Assembly: GCA_949297575.1 (NCBI GenBank)
Contig: CASFTB010000013.1
Span: forward strand, 1-39,183
Source of the DNA: an uncultured Bacillota bacterium
GTDB lineage: Bacteria > Bacillota > Clostridia > Christensenellales > Borkfalkiaceae
Length of the DNA stretch: 39,183 nt
Direction: 5' to 3'
This document shows, one piece after another, positions 8,564-15,828 of the stretch. Every line of letters starts with the position of its first letter. Position 1 is the first letter of the stretch. The notes under the pieces are model-generated. The model did no database searches and was not told the DNA's origin. It saw nothing but the letters and a program-made list of their open reading frames with translations. The position numbers and the translations under genes were made by a program.

Positions 8564-9135
8564 ATACAAAATTCCGTTTTGAAAGTACGCCGATAGAAGG
8601 GGTGTTCGCCGTCACCGTCTTTAATGCCGATGACGAAAGGGGAAAGTTTACCAAAGACTATTCGAAAGAGATCTTTGCCGAAAACGGGATACCTTATGCC
8701 CTTTCCGAAGTGTTTTATACGACCAGCCGCAAAGGGGTGATCCGAGCTTTGCACTTTCAGCGTGTCAAGCAGCAGCCAAAACTCGTGCGCTGTATTTTGG
8801 GGCATATATGGGACGTGGTCGTCGATTTGCGAAGAGAGAGCAAAACCTATAAAAAATGGATATCGTTTGAGCTGACGGGGGAGAACAATCTTGAGATCCT
8901 GATCCCCGCGGGCTGTGCGCACGGTTATCTCGTGCTGGAAAGCTCGGTCGTTTCATATAAGTGTGCAGAAAAGTTTTATGGGGAATATGACGACGGGATC
9001 CGTTGGGATGACCCCGATCTGTCGGTCGCCTGGCCGCTGTACAGGGTGGGCGGCGAGGCGAATATCATTCTTTCGGAAAAGGATAGAAGCTTGCAGTCTT
9101 TCGCCGAATTTGAGCTGAAAAATGGGGGAGACTGA
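8560..9135 (+). CDS. rfbC: dTDP-4-dehydrorhamnose 3,5-epimerase family protein (RmlC-like)
   Basis: 191 aa from GTG 8560, chosen because GGAGGG (8547-8552) is correctly spaced and the GTG overlaps the preceding stop (GTGA); a TTG at 8542 would place the start on top of the ribosome site. A cupin enzyme that moves protons at C3/C5 of 4-ketosugars. The RmlC blocks are present: 'VIRALHFQ' with the catalytic His, 'KLVRCILGHIWDVVVDLR', 'PAGCAHGYLVLE', and the C-terminal 'GIRWDDPDLSVAWP'. No rmlA, rmlB or rmlD is in the window, so the substrate here is more likely the CDP-4-keto-6-deoxyglucose made by RfbG than the dTDP sugar. The gene symbol reflects family only. It ends the operon. Confidence 0.85.
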   Translation: MNTKFRFESTPIEGVFAVTVFNADDERGKFTKDYSKEIFAENGIPYALSEVFYTTSRKGVIRALHFQRVKQQPKLVRCILGHIWDVVVDLRRESKTYKKWISFELTGENNLEILIPAGCAHGYLVLESSVVSYKCAEKFYGEYDDGIRWDDPDLSVAWPLYRVGGEANIILSEKDRSLQSFAEFELKNGGD

Positions 9136-9307
9136 AGAGCGGCGGCATACCGCACCGTGCGGGCCGGCATGCGCTCGCGGCATCACTCGCGCCGCTCTGG
9201 TTAAAAAGCCGTATGCGCTGCGGCGAATATGTGACGCGCGCGGCTTGTCGTTTTGAAGAGGAGGGCCGGCCTGTCCGACGGCCCGTAATAAAGGCTATCC
9301 GCGCACA
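9136..9307. other. Structured intergenic region with nested inverted repeats
   Basis: AGAGCGGCG (9136-9144) pairs with CGCCGCTCT (9190-9198), enclosing a smaller hairpin CCGCA-CCG-TGCGG. GGCCGGCC and GACGGCC lie further on. It begins right after the last stop codon of the glycan operon. There is no T-run behind the first arm pair, so it is not a simple terminator, and no coding frame with a ribosome site was seen. Confidence 0.45.
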
Positions 9308-9344
9308 GGCGTCCGCCCAAAAGGGGGGACGCCTCCTTGCTTTT
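9308..9344 (+). terminator. Intrinsic terminator upstream of the two-component operon
   Basis: GGCGTCC (9308-9314) pairs with GGACGCC (9327-9333), with CCC/GGG inside and an AAAA loop, followed by a T-rich tail (TCCTTGCTTTT). It probably stops transcription from the glycan locus. Confidence 0.75.
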
Positions 9345-9365
9345 CCGCAAAAAGTGTGATATAAT
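9337..9365 (+). promoter_or_regulatory. Sigma-A-type promoter of the response regulator gene
   Basis: TTGCTT (9337-9342), 17-nt spacer, TATAAT (9360-9365). The -35 lies in the T-tail of the preceding terminator. A short hairpin (GGCGC-GTA-GCGCC, 9375-9387) would form near the 5' end of the transcript. Confidence 0.75.
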
Positions 9366-9401
9366 AAAAAAAAAGGCGCGTAGCGCCGCGGGAAGGTCGC
9401 A

Positions 9402-10061
9402 TTGGAAAAGAGAGTTTTTTTACTGGAAGACGATAAAAACATCGGTGAGCTCGTCCGCTGTGCGCTGGAGATGTCCGGCATCGAGGTCGAATGTTTCGAT
9501 ACGTGCGCCGCGTTCTTTGACGCCGTCGAAAAGGCGCCCCCTGCCGCGGCACTGCTCGACATCATGCTCCCCGACGGCAGCGGCCTGGACGTGCTCGCGC
9601 GCGTCAAGCAGAAATACCCGTCCATGGGCGTCATCATGCTCTCCGCCCTCGGGCAGGAGACGGACAAGGTGCGCGGCCTCAACCTGGGCGCGGACGACTA
9701 TGTCGCCAAGCCTTTCGGCGTGCTGGAGCTGACGGCGCGCGTCAACGCCCTCTTGCGCCGCTCCGCCGGCAATGCCTCCCTCGTGCGCGGCAACCTCTCG
9801 CTGGACGAGGAGACCATGACGGCGACGCTGCGCGGCGTCAAGCTTGAGCTCAACAATAAGGAATTCAACCTCCTCAAATACCTCATGCAGAAGGAGGGCA
9901 AGGCGCTCACCCGCGAAAACATCCTCAACGCCGTTTGGGGGTACGACGAGGGGGAGACGCGCACCGTGGACAATCACGTCGCCCGCCTGCGCAAGCTGGG
10001 CATCGACTATATAGAGACGGTGTTCGGCGTCGGCTATAAATTTGTGTACCGCGACGAATAG
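9402..10061 (+). CDS. OmpR/PhoB-family response regulator
   Basis: 219 aa from TTG 9402 with GGGAAGG at 9390-9396. The receiver domain (about 1-118) has the acidic pocket E9-D10-D11, the phospho-acceptor D53 in 'LLDIMLPDGSG', the switch Ser in 'MLSALGQ', and Lys in 'VAKPF'. The C-terminal winged helix (about 128-219) has the OmpR-type ends 'LTRENILNAVWGYDE', 'TVDNHVARLRKL' and 'IETVFGVGYKF'. It binds DNA when phosphorylated by the histidine kinase encoded 21 nt downstream. The pair resembles PhoB/PhoR or similar envelope-stress systems; targets cannot be told from the window, and the adjacent glycan locus is on a different transcript. Confidence 0.9.
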   Translation: MEKRVFLLEDDKNIGELVRCALEMSGIEVECFDTCAAFFDAVEKAPPAAALLDIMLPDGSGLDVLARVKQKYPSMGVIMLSALGQETDKVRGLNLGADDYVAKPFGVLELTARVNALLRRSAGNASLVRGNLSLDEETMTATLRGVKLELNNKEFNLLKYLMQKEGKALTRENILNAVWGYDEGETRTVDNHVARLRKLGIDYIETVFGVGYKFVYRDE

Positions 10062-10082
10062 CGCGGGCACAGGGGAACGCAA

Positions 10083-11756
10083 GTGAGAAAGAGGATCCTG
10101 CTCGTAACGCTCCTCGTGACGGTGTTCGGCATCCTGCTGATGTCCGTGCTGTTTTCGGATATCTTTTACCGCGTCGCCGTATCCGAGACGGAGCGCCGAT
10201 TACAGACATATATGTCCCGCTTTGACGCCTCCGAGCCGCTCGGAGTGGAAAGCGCGCGCGCCCTCTCCGAAGAGCTGTTCGGGGCAAGGGTCACTTTTCT
10301 GCGCAGAGACGGCACCGTCGTCGCTGATTCGCAGGGGGACCCTGCCGCGATGGAGAACCACGCCGACAGGGAAGAGGTGAAGGAGGCGCTCGCCACGGGC
10401 GAGGGCTTTGCGGTGCGCGGCAGCGAGACCATCGGCGCAGACCTCGTCTATTATTGCCGCTATTTCGAACAGACGGCCGCCCTGGAGGACGGCTCTGCCG
10501 CGGAGGGCTTTTTCGTCCGCCTCGCGCAGGAAAGCCCCTCCGGATTTGCCTTCTACGCAGAGGCACTGCCCTCCGTCATCTGGTTCCTCGTCGTAGACGT
10601 GCTCGTCTGCCTCTTCGTGGCATGGATCGCCACCTCCTTCGTGCTCCGCCCCGTCGAAAAGCTGACGCAGGAAGCGGCGCATTCGGGCGGCAAGGCCGTC
10701 TCTACGCCCTATCCCGAATTGCAGCCCATCGCCAAGATGATGAACGAGATGAACGCCGAGCTCAACGAAAAGGCGCGCAAGATGAAGGAGGACCGCAGCA
10801 TCGAAAAGCTGGTGCTGCGCAGCATGGAGCACGGCATCGTCATCTTCCGCTCGGCGGAGGACGTGCTGCTCATCAACAAGACGGCGGCGCGCCTTTTGGA
10901 GTATGAGCAGAACGAGCCCATCGCCTGTTTTACGGAGGACCGCGAGATTGCGTCCGTTCTCGCCGCGGGCGAATCGGCCACGCTGACCCGCCGCATGGCG
11001 GGGCGCGATTACAGCCTGCGCTTTACCTTCAACGAAAAATCCAACGTCCTCCTGCTGACGGACGTCACCGAGCTGATGGCGGCCGCGCGCTCGAAGAACG
11101 ATTTTATCGCCAACGTCACGCACGAAATGAATACGCCGCTCACCAGCATCCGCGGCTTTGCAGAACTCATCTCCGAGGGTGCCATCCCGCCCGAGCGCAT
11201 CTCCGGGGTCGCCAAGACCATCATCAAGCAGAGCGACAGGCTGTCCAACCTCATCCGCTCCATCATCAACTTCTCCGCCATCGACAGCGACGAGCTGCCC
11301 GATCACGAGGTGGACCTGACCGAGCTCATCCGTGAGGCGATCGGCTCCTTCGAGCCAAAACTTGCACAAAAAAAGCTCGCCCTGCGGCTGGATATCGCCG
11401 GCGGCGTCAAGGTCATGTCCCGCCGCGAACGGCTGCTCGAAATTTTCAACAACCTCGTATCCAACGCCATCCGTTACAACAGGGAAGGGGGCTCCCTCAC
11501 CGTGACGCTCACCGGGGGAGGGGCGCCCGTGCTCTCCGTTTCGGATACGGGCATCGGCCTTTCGGAGGAGGACAAGGCGCGCATTTTCGACCGCTTTTAC
11601 ACCGTCGATAAATCGCACAACGGCACGGGCGGCGGCTTCGGTCTGGGGCTCGCCATCGTCAAAAAGCTGTGCCGCCGCGCGGGCTGGAAGCTGTCCGTCG
11701 ACTCAGAATTGGGCAAGGGGACGACGTTCTCCATCGAGTTCTGCGCAAAAAAATAG
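10083..11756 (+). CDS. Sensor histidine kinase, PhoR-like
   Basis: 557 aa from GTG 10083, preceded by AGGGGAA (10071-10077). Order: transmembrane helix 1 (about 4-24), extracytoplasmic sensor region (about 26-160), transmembrane helix 2 (about 163-187), a juxtamembrane segment with 'EMNAELNEKARKMKED' in the HAMP/linker position, a PAS-like domain (about 240-325, 'MEHGIVIFRSAEDVLLINKTA'), HisKA with the phospho-acceptor H347 in 'NVTHEMNTPL', and HATPase with N, G1 and G2 boxes ('NNLVSNAIRYN', 'DTGIGL', 'GGFGLGLAI'). All catalytic motifs are intact. It partners the regulator just upstream. The signal is unknown. A strong terminator follows the gene. Confidence 0.92.
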   Translation: MRKRILLVTLLVTVFGILLMSVLFSDIFYRVAVSETERRLQTYMSRFDASEPLGVESARALSEELFGARVTFLRRDGTVVADSQGDPAAMENHADREEVKEALATGEGFAVRGSETIGADLVYYCRYFEQTAALEDGSAAEGFFVRLAQESPSGFAFYAEALPSVIWFLVVDVLVCLFVAWIATSFVLRPVEKLTQEAAHSGGKAVSTPYPELQPIAKMMNEMNAELNEKARKMKEDRSIEKLVLRSMEHGIVIFRSAEDVLLINKTAARLLEYEQNEPIACFTEDREIASVLAAGESATLTRRMAGRDYSLRFTFNEKSNVLLLTDVTELMAAARSKNDFIANVTHEMNTPLTSIRGFAELISEGAIPPERISGVAKTIIKQSDRLSNLIRSIINFSAIDSDELPDHEVDLTELIREAIGSFEPKLAQKKLALRLDIAGGVKVMSRRERLLEIFNNLVSNAIRYNREGGSLTVTLTGGGAPVLSVSDTGIGLSEEDKARIFDRFYTVDKSHNGTGGGFGLGLAIVKKLCRRAGWKLSVDSELGKGTTFSIEFCAKK

Positions 11757-11810
11757 AAGGCACGAAGAGTCAGCGGAGCCCCCGCGGCTCTTTGCGCCGA
11801 AAATAAACAA

Positions 11811-11848
11811 AAGAGGACGTCCGCCGCGAAGGCGCAGTCCTCTTTTTT
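11811..11848. terminator. Bidirectional intrinsic terminator between convergent genes
   Basis: AAGAGGAC (11811-11818) pairs with GTCCTCTT (11837-11844), followed by TTTTTT on the plus strand. The upstream flank is A-rich (AAAATAAACAA), which gives a T-rich tail on the minus strand. It serves both the kinase gene and the minus-strand gene at 11866. Confidence 0.85.
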
Positions 11849-11865
11849 ACTGTGTCTGAAAAGTT

Positions 11866-12417
11866 TCAGCCGAGCGGCAGTGTCTTTGCAAGTTCGCCTG
11901 CAGCCATACCCAGCGGTATTCCCTTGCGCATTCCGTCGGCATAATATGCTTCCGTGTATGAATAGGCGTCGGCGGCGTCGTTGTCGATCATGTCGTTCAG
12001 TTTCAGCAGCTGCTCCGCCGTCAGCTGCTTTTTTGCGGCGCGGTACAGCGAGTCATACCGCCGCATGAGCGCGCGCGCCTTTTCGGAGGACATGCGGTGC
12101 CGTATGTCGGCGAGCTGCCCGTACAGCATGGCGGCGAGAAAAGATCTTCCTTCGGGGAAGCCGCATGCCGCTTCCAGCCCCGCCAGAATGCCGTACAGCA
12201 CGCCTTCGGAAAACATGTCTTTCAGGTCTTCGCGGCAATATTCAAGGTTCATGCGCTTTACTTCGCAAATTTTCCGGAAAACGTCATCCGGGCACGCGCC
12301 TTTCAGTTCACGCAGGAGCTGCCTGTTTTTCTCCCGCAGCTGCGCAACATATTTCCGGTACTGTTTGCCGATTTTGGGAACAAAGCCTTTGATCAGTTGG
12401 TCAAAAATTTGTTGCAT
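11866..12417 (-). CDS. Unknown 183-aa helical protein under repressor control
   Basis: 183 aa, AAGGAG well placed before the ATG. Mostly helical and charged, without signal peptide or membrane segment. The N-terminal half is rich in Lys/Arg/Gln ('RKYVAQLREKNRQLLREL', coiled-coil-like). The C-terminal end has an acidic stretch followed by a small Gly/Ala-rich patch ('YADGMRKGIPLGMAAGELA'). I do not recognise the family. Its consensus promoter lies inside a palindromic operator shared with the divergent XRE-type repressor gene, so it is probably a tightly regulated target of that repressor. That pattern is common for small regulatory or toxin-like modules, but nothing in the sequence proves such a role. 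Confidence 0.7.
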   Translation of the reverse strand: MQQIFDQLIKGFVPKIGKQYRKYVAQLREKNRQLLRELKGACPDDVFRKICEVKRMNLEYCREDLKDMFSEGVLYGILAGLEAACGFPEGRSFLAAMLYGQLADIRHRMSSEKARALMRRYDSLYRAAKKQLTAEQLLKLNDMIDNDAADAYSYTEAYYADGMRKGIPLGMAAGELAKTLPLG

Positions 12418-12476
12418 GGGTTCTCCTTTTTAGAAAGATAGGGTGACGGTGTGTAGTCTTTTGGCTACATATTTCC

Positions 12477-12506
12477 ATTATACCGTAGCTTATAGTGCAC
12501 AGTCAA
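12477..12506 (-). promoter_or_regulatory. Sigma-A promoter for the 183-aa protein gene
   Basis: On the minus strand: TTGACT (12501-12506), 18-nt spacer, TATAAT (12477-12482). One operator arm occupies most of the spacer, so repressor binding would block RNA polymerase. Confidence 0.75.
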
Positions 12507-12524
12507 GCAATTTTGTGCACTATA
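12491..12524. promoter_or_regulatory. Palindromic operator shared by the divergent pair
   Basis: TATAGTGCACA (12491-12501) and TGTGCACTATA (12514-12524) are perfect inverted 11-mers around a 12-nt centre. Each arm itself holds the palindrome GTGCAC, so the site could bind two repressor dimers. It overlaps the minus promoter and abuts the plus -10 box (12528). Likely the binding site of the XRE protein encoded at 12540. Confidence 0.7.
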
Positions 12525-12527
12525 GTG

Positions 12528-12533
12528 TATAAT
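12528..12533 (+). promoter_or_regulatory. -10 box of the XRE gene, 6 nt before its ATG
   Basis: TATAAT at 12528-12533 ends only 6 nt before the ATG at 12540, so transcription would begin at or within a base or two of the start codon. No good -35 is seen at the expected place (12505-12510 reads AAGCAA), which suggests a weak promoter. Confidence 0.6.
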
Positions 12534-12539
12534 ATCCCT

Positions 12540-12752
12540 ATGCAAAACAAATTTTCCGAAAGGCTGACAGAGTTATTGACAGATAATAAGATATCGGTGC
12601 GCACACTTGCGAAACATCTCGGCGTGGCGGCATCGTCGGTATCGGCATGGGCGCGAGGTATAAAACAGCCCACTGCGGACAATATCCTGGCGGTTGCGAA
12701 TTTCTTCGACGTATCCGCCGACTTTTTGTTGGGCAGAAGTGAAGACAGATAG
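12540..12752 (+). CDS. XRE-family (Cro/C1-type) transcriptional repressor
   Basis: 70 aa. One HTH_3 domain fills the protein: 'FSERLTELLTDNKISVRTLAKHLGVAASSVSAWARGIKQPTADNILAVANFFDVSADFLLGR', with the helix-turn-helix at 'TLAKHLGVAASSVSAWARG'. There is no sensor domain. I chose ATG 12540 because it matches the family start; no Shine-Dalgarno precedes it and the -10 box is 6 nt away, so the mRNA is probably leaderless. A longer frame from GTG 12495 would start inside the operator, upstream of the predicted transcript. Probable autorepressor and repressor of the divergent 183-aa gene. Confidence 0.85.
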   Translation: MQNKFSERLTELLTDNKISVRTLAKHLGVAASSVSAWARGIKQPTADNILAVANFFDVSADFLLGRSEDR

Positions 12753-12762
12753 GCCAAAGGCC

Positions 12763-12792
12763 GCGGAAGGGCACATCCTTCCGCCTCTTTTT
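12763..12792 (+). terminator. Intrinsic terminator after the XRE gene
   Basis: GCGGAAGG (12763-12770), loop GCACAT, CCTTCCGC (12777-12784), then CTCTTTTT. Confidence 0.85.
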
Positions 12793-12814
12793 GATGGCCT
12801 TCAGTTTGATGAAT

Positions 12815-12833
12815 CCATCAGTTATACTGATGG
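12815..12833. repeat. Short perfect palindrome, possible operator
   Basis: CCATCAGT-TAT-ACTGATGG, 8-bp arms around 3 nt. It lies at the left edge of the AT-rich stretch that runs to the nuclease gene. The rest of 12793-13050 is AT-rich and shows no gene. Confidence 0.45.
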
Positions 12834-13050
12834 AAGGTAAAGAAATGGTTTTTGTAAAAACTAAGACAAAAAACATAGTCCATTAAGAATTTGCAAAGAG
12901 ATAAAAGGCCGCTGTTTTACAGGTAAGTAGGGTAATAAGACATTATAAATATATGCGATATCTGCTAATGGGTCGGTTGACTGTTTGTTTTGCGTAACGT
13001 GTGCGGTAAGATATTAGTTTATTCTTTTACTTTATCTACATTATAAGGAA

Positions 13051-13079
13051 TTGAAAATTTTCAGGACTTATGATATAAT
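13051..13079 (+). promoter_or_regulatory. Sigma-A promoter of the HNH nuclease gene
   Basis: TTGAAA (13051-13056), 17-nt spacer, TATAAT (13074-13079), followed by a leader of roughly 30-35 nt to the ATG at 13120. Confidence 0.75.
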
Positions 13080-13119
13080 AAAATCAATAAACATATTTGA
13101 AATATATTTATGAGGGGGA

Positions 13120-14793
13120 ATGGATATGCCAATAATATTAATAATACTTTTAATAATTATAGTGGCTATTATCGTGGCAATAGCAATAATTAATTTTATA
13201 AACGCAAAGTATAAAGAATTAGAATCCGAAGTATTAAAAAAATTAGATATCTCAGGATGGAATATCGTTCCCTATTTTGATGAAATGGTAATAGTAAAAA
13301 GCCGTCAATCATTAGAAAAATATGACGATATAAAATTTTTCAAAGAAAACAGAGAAAAGCTTGCCGAAGCTAAGAATATTATAAAAAGAAAAAATAGAAT
13401 TGCTAATACTCTAAGCGCTTTTCTCAAAAAAAACGAATATAAAGAACATTCACAATACAGAAGACTTGCAAAGCAAATTAATGCAGTTATTAAAAATGCA
13501 AGGGCTTATAGAATTTGTGTTACGTATATATCTTATGCAGGGAATAATTTAGGGTCAAGAGAAATCGCAATAAGCCAATATGATATAAATAAATTTGATA
13601 CAGACCCGTCGTTGCTTATGGGGAAAGGGGAATATAATAAGTTCTTAAAAGAACAAGGGAAGGAAGCTTTAAATCAAAAGCAACATAAATATTATGAACG
13701 AGTAAATAAGCTTATTGATTATGCAAATGAAAATAAAAATTCATTATTTATAAAAGGTAGCATAGAGCAATTGGATAATTTGATTGCTCGATTATTTGAT
13801 AGAACAGTTAATGGTATAAAAAAGATAAAAAGTATTAACAGCGAAGAATGGGAGCTTATTGAAAATTTTATAACACAAATTGAGAAAGAAGTAAAAGAGG
13901 TTGTAAATAGAAATCAAAGGATTCTTAAATACTATGATTCTCCTGCGTTCTTGAAAATTAAAGAAACCTGTGAAGTATTAATGAGCAAGCAAAGAGAATT
14001 TAATGAATATATTAAGGAAAAAGTAAATGCTATTTCACAACTTTTTGGGACAAGAGTTATTCGAGATGAAACGATCAATGAAGATAAGTATCAATATATT
14101 CGTCCGTATAAAAAGTCTATTACTCCTTTTACGGCAGAAGTATCGGCCCCTGTATTTGCAAGTGCAGAAAATAATCCTCTTGAATATGTAATAAAATATT
14201 TTTACCCCAACAAAAATATATATCCTGAACAAATACGCAAACTGCATCAGCTTGTAGAAGAACTTGCTACGTTAAAAGAAGCAAAGCTTATTATTGATAA
14301 TTATAAAAAAGAATATCAACAGTATATTAAAAATGTTCCAGATTATATTATGATGGAAGATGAGATTGGTTTCTATTCCAGATTAGGATTTGCTAATATC
14401 GATGAGAGTGTTCTTACGGTTGAATATACATTTTCTTATACTTCAGGAGGAGGAATGGCAAAGAGAAAATTTTCTGTGCCAATGACCGAAGAAACCATTG
14501 TAGAATTGATCAGAGCGTTAGAAAAAAAGCTTACCGCAAGCGTATTTACAAAAGAACAAAGAGCCTTAATGACTAATAAACTTCGTGATTTTATTAAAAA
14601 ACGCGACAATTTTACTTGTTGTAGTTGTGGAAACTCTATTCGTGCAGAGCCCAATTTGCTTTTAGAGATAGACCACATTATCCCAGTGTCAAAAGGCGGC
14701 TGTACGATAGAAGAAAACCTCCAAACATTATGTTGGAAATGTAATAGAGCAAAGAGTAATAAAATGCTCAATGAAAATTCGGCTTTAAATTAG
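13120..14793 (+). CDS. Membrane-anchored HNH endonuclease, AT-rich, probably acquired
   Basis: 557 aa; ATG with GAGGGGG just upstream. Residues 4-28 are one strong transmembrane helix (Ile/Val/Leu only). A long Lys/Glu-rich, largely helical and coiled-coil-like region follows (about 30-480), with no family I can name. The C-terminus (about 485-557) is an HNH nuclease: C500-x2-C503, D518-H519 in 'EIDHIIPVSKGG', N533, and C538-x2-C541-N542, so both zinc-knuckle Cys pairs and the catalytic His are intact. Base composition and codon use (AAA, AAT, ATA) differ sharply from every neighbour, which suggests recent transfer. A nuclease tethered to the inner face of the membrane would be well placed to cut DNA as it enters, as described for the SNIPE anti-phage protein, which has a GIY-YIG nuclease instead. 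Defence is inference; no partner gene is adjacent. Confidence 0.8.
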   Translation: MDMPIILIILLIIIVAIIVAIAIINFINAKYKELESEVLKKLDISGWNIVPYFDEMVIVKSRQSLEKYDDIKFFKENREKLAEAKNIIKRKNRIANTLSAFLKKNEYKEHSQYRRLAKQINAVIKNARAYRICVTYISYAGNNLGSREIAISQYDINKFDTDPSLLMGKGEYNKFLKEQGKEALNQKQHKYYERVNKLIDYANENKNSLFIKGSIEQLDNLIARLFDRTVNGIKKIKSINSEEWELIENFITQIEKEVKEVVNRNQRILKYYDSPAFLKIKETCEVLMSKQREFNEYIKEKVNAISQLFGTRVIRDETINEDKYQYIRPYKKSITPFTAEVSAPVFASAENNPLEYVIKYFYPNKNIYPEQIRKLHQLVEELATLKEAKLIIDNYKKEYQQYIKNVPDYIMMEDEIGFYSRLGFANIDESVLTVEYTFSYTSGGGMAKRKFSVPMTEETIVELIRALEKKLTASVFTKEQRALMTNKLRDFIKKRDNFTCCSCGNSIRAEPNLLLEIDHIIPVSKGGCTIEENLQTLCWKCNRAKSNKMLNENSALN

Positions 14794-14855
14794 AACAAAA
14801 ACCTTTCTACTCAACTTATGTTTTAGATCAAGAGCTAGATTTTTTACTTGTACAA

Positions 14856-14882
14856 ACTCCCCCGCGATGACCGCGGGGGAGT
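14856..14882. terminator. GC-rich stem-loop between converging nuclease and trxB genes
   Basis: ACTCCCCCGCG (14856-14866), loop ATGAC, CGCGGGGGAGT (14872-14882). Only weak T-tracts flank it on either strand. It lies where the two converging transcripts would end. Confidence 0.6.
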
Positions 14883-14909
14883 AAACTTTGCCGAAAGGCG
14901 GCAAAACGA

Positions 14910-15827
14910 TCACGCTTTCAGACTTTCCAGATACAGCGAGGCGTTCGTAGCGGCGATGGCACCGTCGGAAACGGCGGTAGAGACCTGCCGCACCGCCTTC
15001 GTGCGGCAGTCGCCCGCAACGAACACGCCTGGGGTGCGCGTCTTGCAGCTCTCGTCCGCGACGATATAGCCCGCTTCGTCCAAGTCGGCGACGTTTGCAA
15101 ACGCCGCGTTGTCCGGCACCTGCCCGATGGCGATGAACACGGCGGGAATCTCCCGGCGGCACAGTTTGCCGTCCTTGTCGGTGTATTCGACGGCTTCCAG
15201 TTCGTTCTCGCCGATGAAGTCGACGACGTTCGTCTCGGGGCACACCTCTATGTTTTCCTTGGCGCGCAGCGCCTTCACGAGGCTCTCGTCCCCGAAAAAT
15301 TTATCGAAGAGGGTGTACATGTACACCTTTGTGCAGTAGCCGGAGAGGAGCAGCGCATATTGCAGGGCAGAGTTCGCGTCGCCGACCACGGCGACTTCCC
15401 GCCCCTTGTAAAAGGGGCCGTCGCAGACGGCGCAGTAGTACACGCCCTTGCCGAGCAGATCTTCGCGGTCGTGCTTTGTCTTCAGGTGCTTGTGCCTGAC
15501 GCCCGCGGCGATGACAACGCTCCTGCCCTCGTATGCACCGTATTCCGTGCGCACGAGGAAGTCGCCCTCCCCCCGCTTCTCGATGCCTGTCACGCGCTCG
15601 ATCTCCACCTCCGCGCCGAGGGCGTCGATCTGTTCGTACAGGTTGTCTGCGAACTGCTCGCCGCTGATGGACTTGACGGAGGGGAAGTTTTCCAGCCGGG
15701 GAGAGGTGGCGATCTGCCCGCCCAGGCTCTCTCCTTCCAGAACGAGTACTTTTTTTCCGTTTCTTAAAGCGTAGAGCGCGGAGGTCATGCCTGCCGCGCC
15801 CGCGCCGATGATGATGATGTCGTACAT
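14910..15827 (-). CDS. trxB: Thioredoxin-disulfide reductase (TrxB-like flavoprotein)
   Basis: 305 aa. Two Rossmann folds: FAD 'IIIIGAGAAGMTSALYA' at the N-terminus and NADPH 'VAVVGDANSALQYALLL' at about 146. The redox-active pair C132-A-V-C135 is in 'YYCAVCDGPF', and the C-terminal FAD motif is 'GVFVAGDCR...QVSTAVSDG'. Length is typical for the low-molecular-weight enzyme. It reduces thioredoxin or glutaredoxin-like disulfides with NADPH. It starts one base after the nrdD stop (TGA-T-ATG), so it is translationally coupled to nrdD and probably recycles the redox domain fused to NrdD. Near the NADPH motif the second half is GDANSA rather than the usual GGGxSA, so cofactor preference may deserve testing. 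Confidence 0.9.
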   Translation of the reverse strand: MYDIIIIGAGAAGMTSALYALRNGKKVLVLEGESLGGQIATSPRLENFPSVKSISGEQFADNLYEQIDALGAEVEIERVTGIEKRGEGDFLVRTEYGAYEGRSVVIAAGVRHKHLKTKHDREDLLGKGVYYCAVCDGPFYKGREVAVVGDANSALQYALLLSGYCTKVYMYTLFDKFFGDESLVKALRAKENIEVCPETNVVDFIGENELEAVEYTDKDGKLCRREIPAVFIAIGQVPDNAAFANVADLDEAGYIVADESCKTRTPGVFVAGDCRTKAVRQVSTAVSDGAIAATNASLYLESLKA

Positions 15828-15828
15828 A

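Noticed and set aside
10200..11618. 472-codon minus-strand open frame opposite the histidine kinase
   Set aside because: Shadow of a gene with complete kinase motifs; no ribosome site, low-complexity Asp/Val/His content.
12495..12539. Upstream GTG start adding 15 residues to the XRE repressor
   Set aside because: It lies within the operator and before the -10 box, so the predicted transcript would not contain it.
11866..12752. Toxin-antitoxin interpretation of the 183-aa/XRE pair
   Set aside because: The genes are divergent rather than in one operon and the 183-aa protein has no toxin motif; regulation is supported, toxicity is not.
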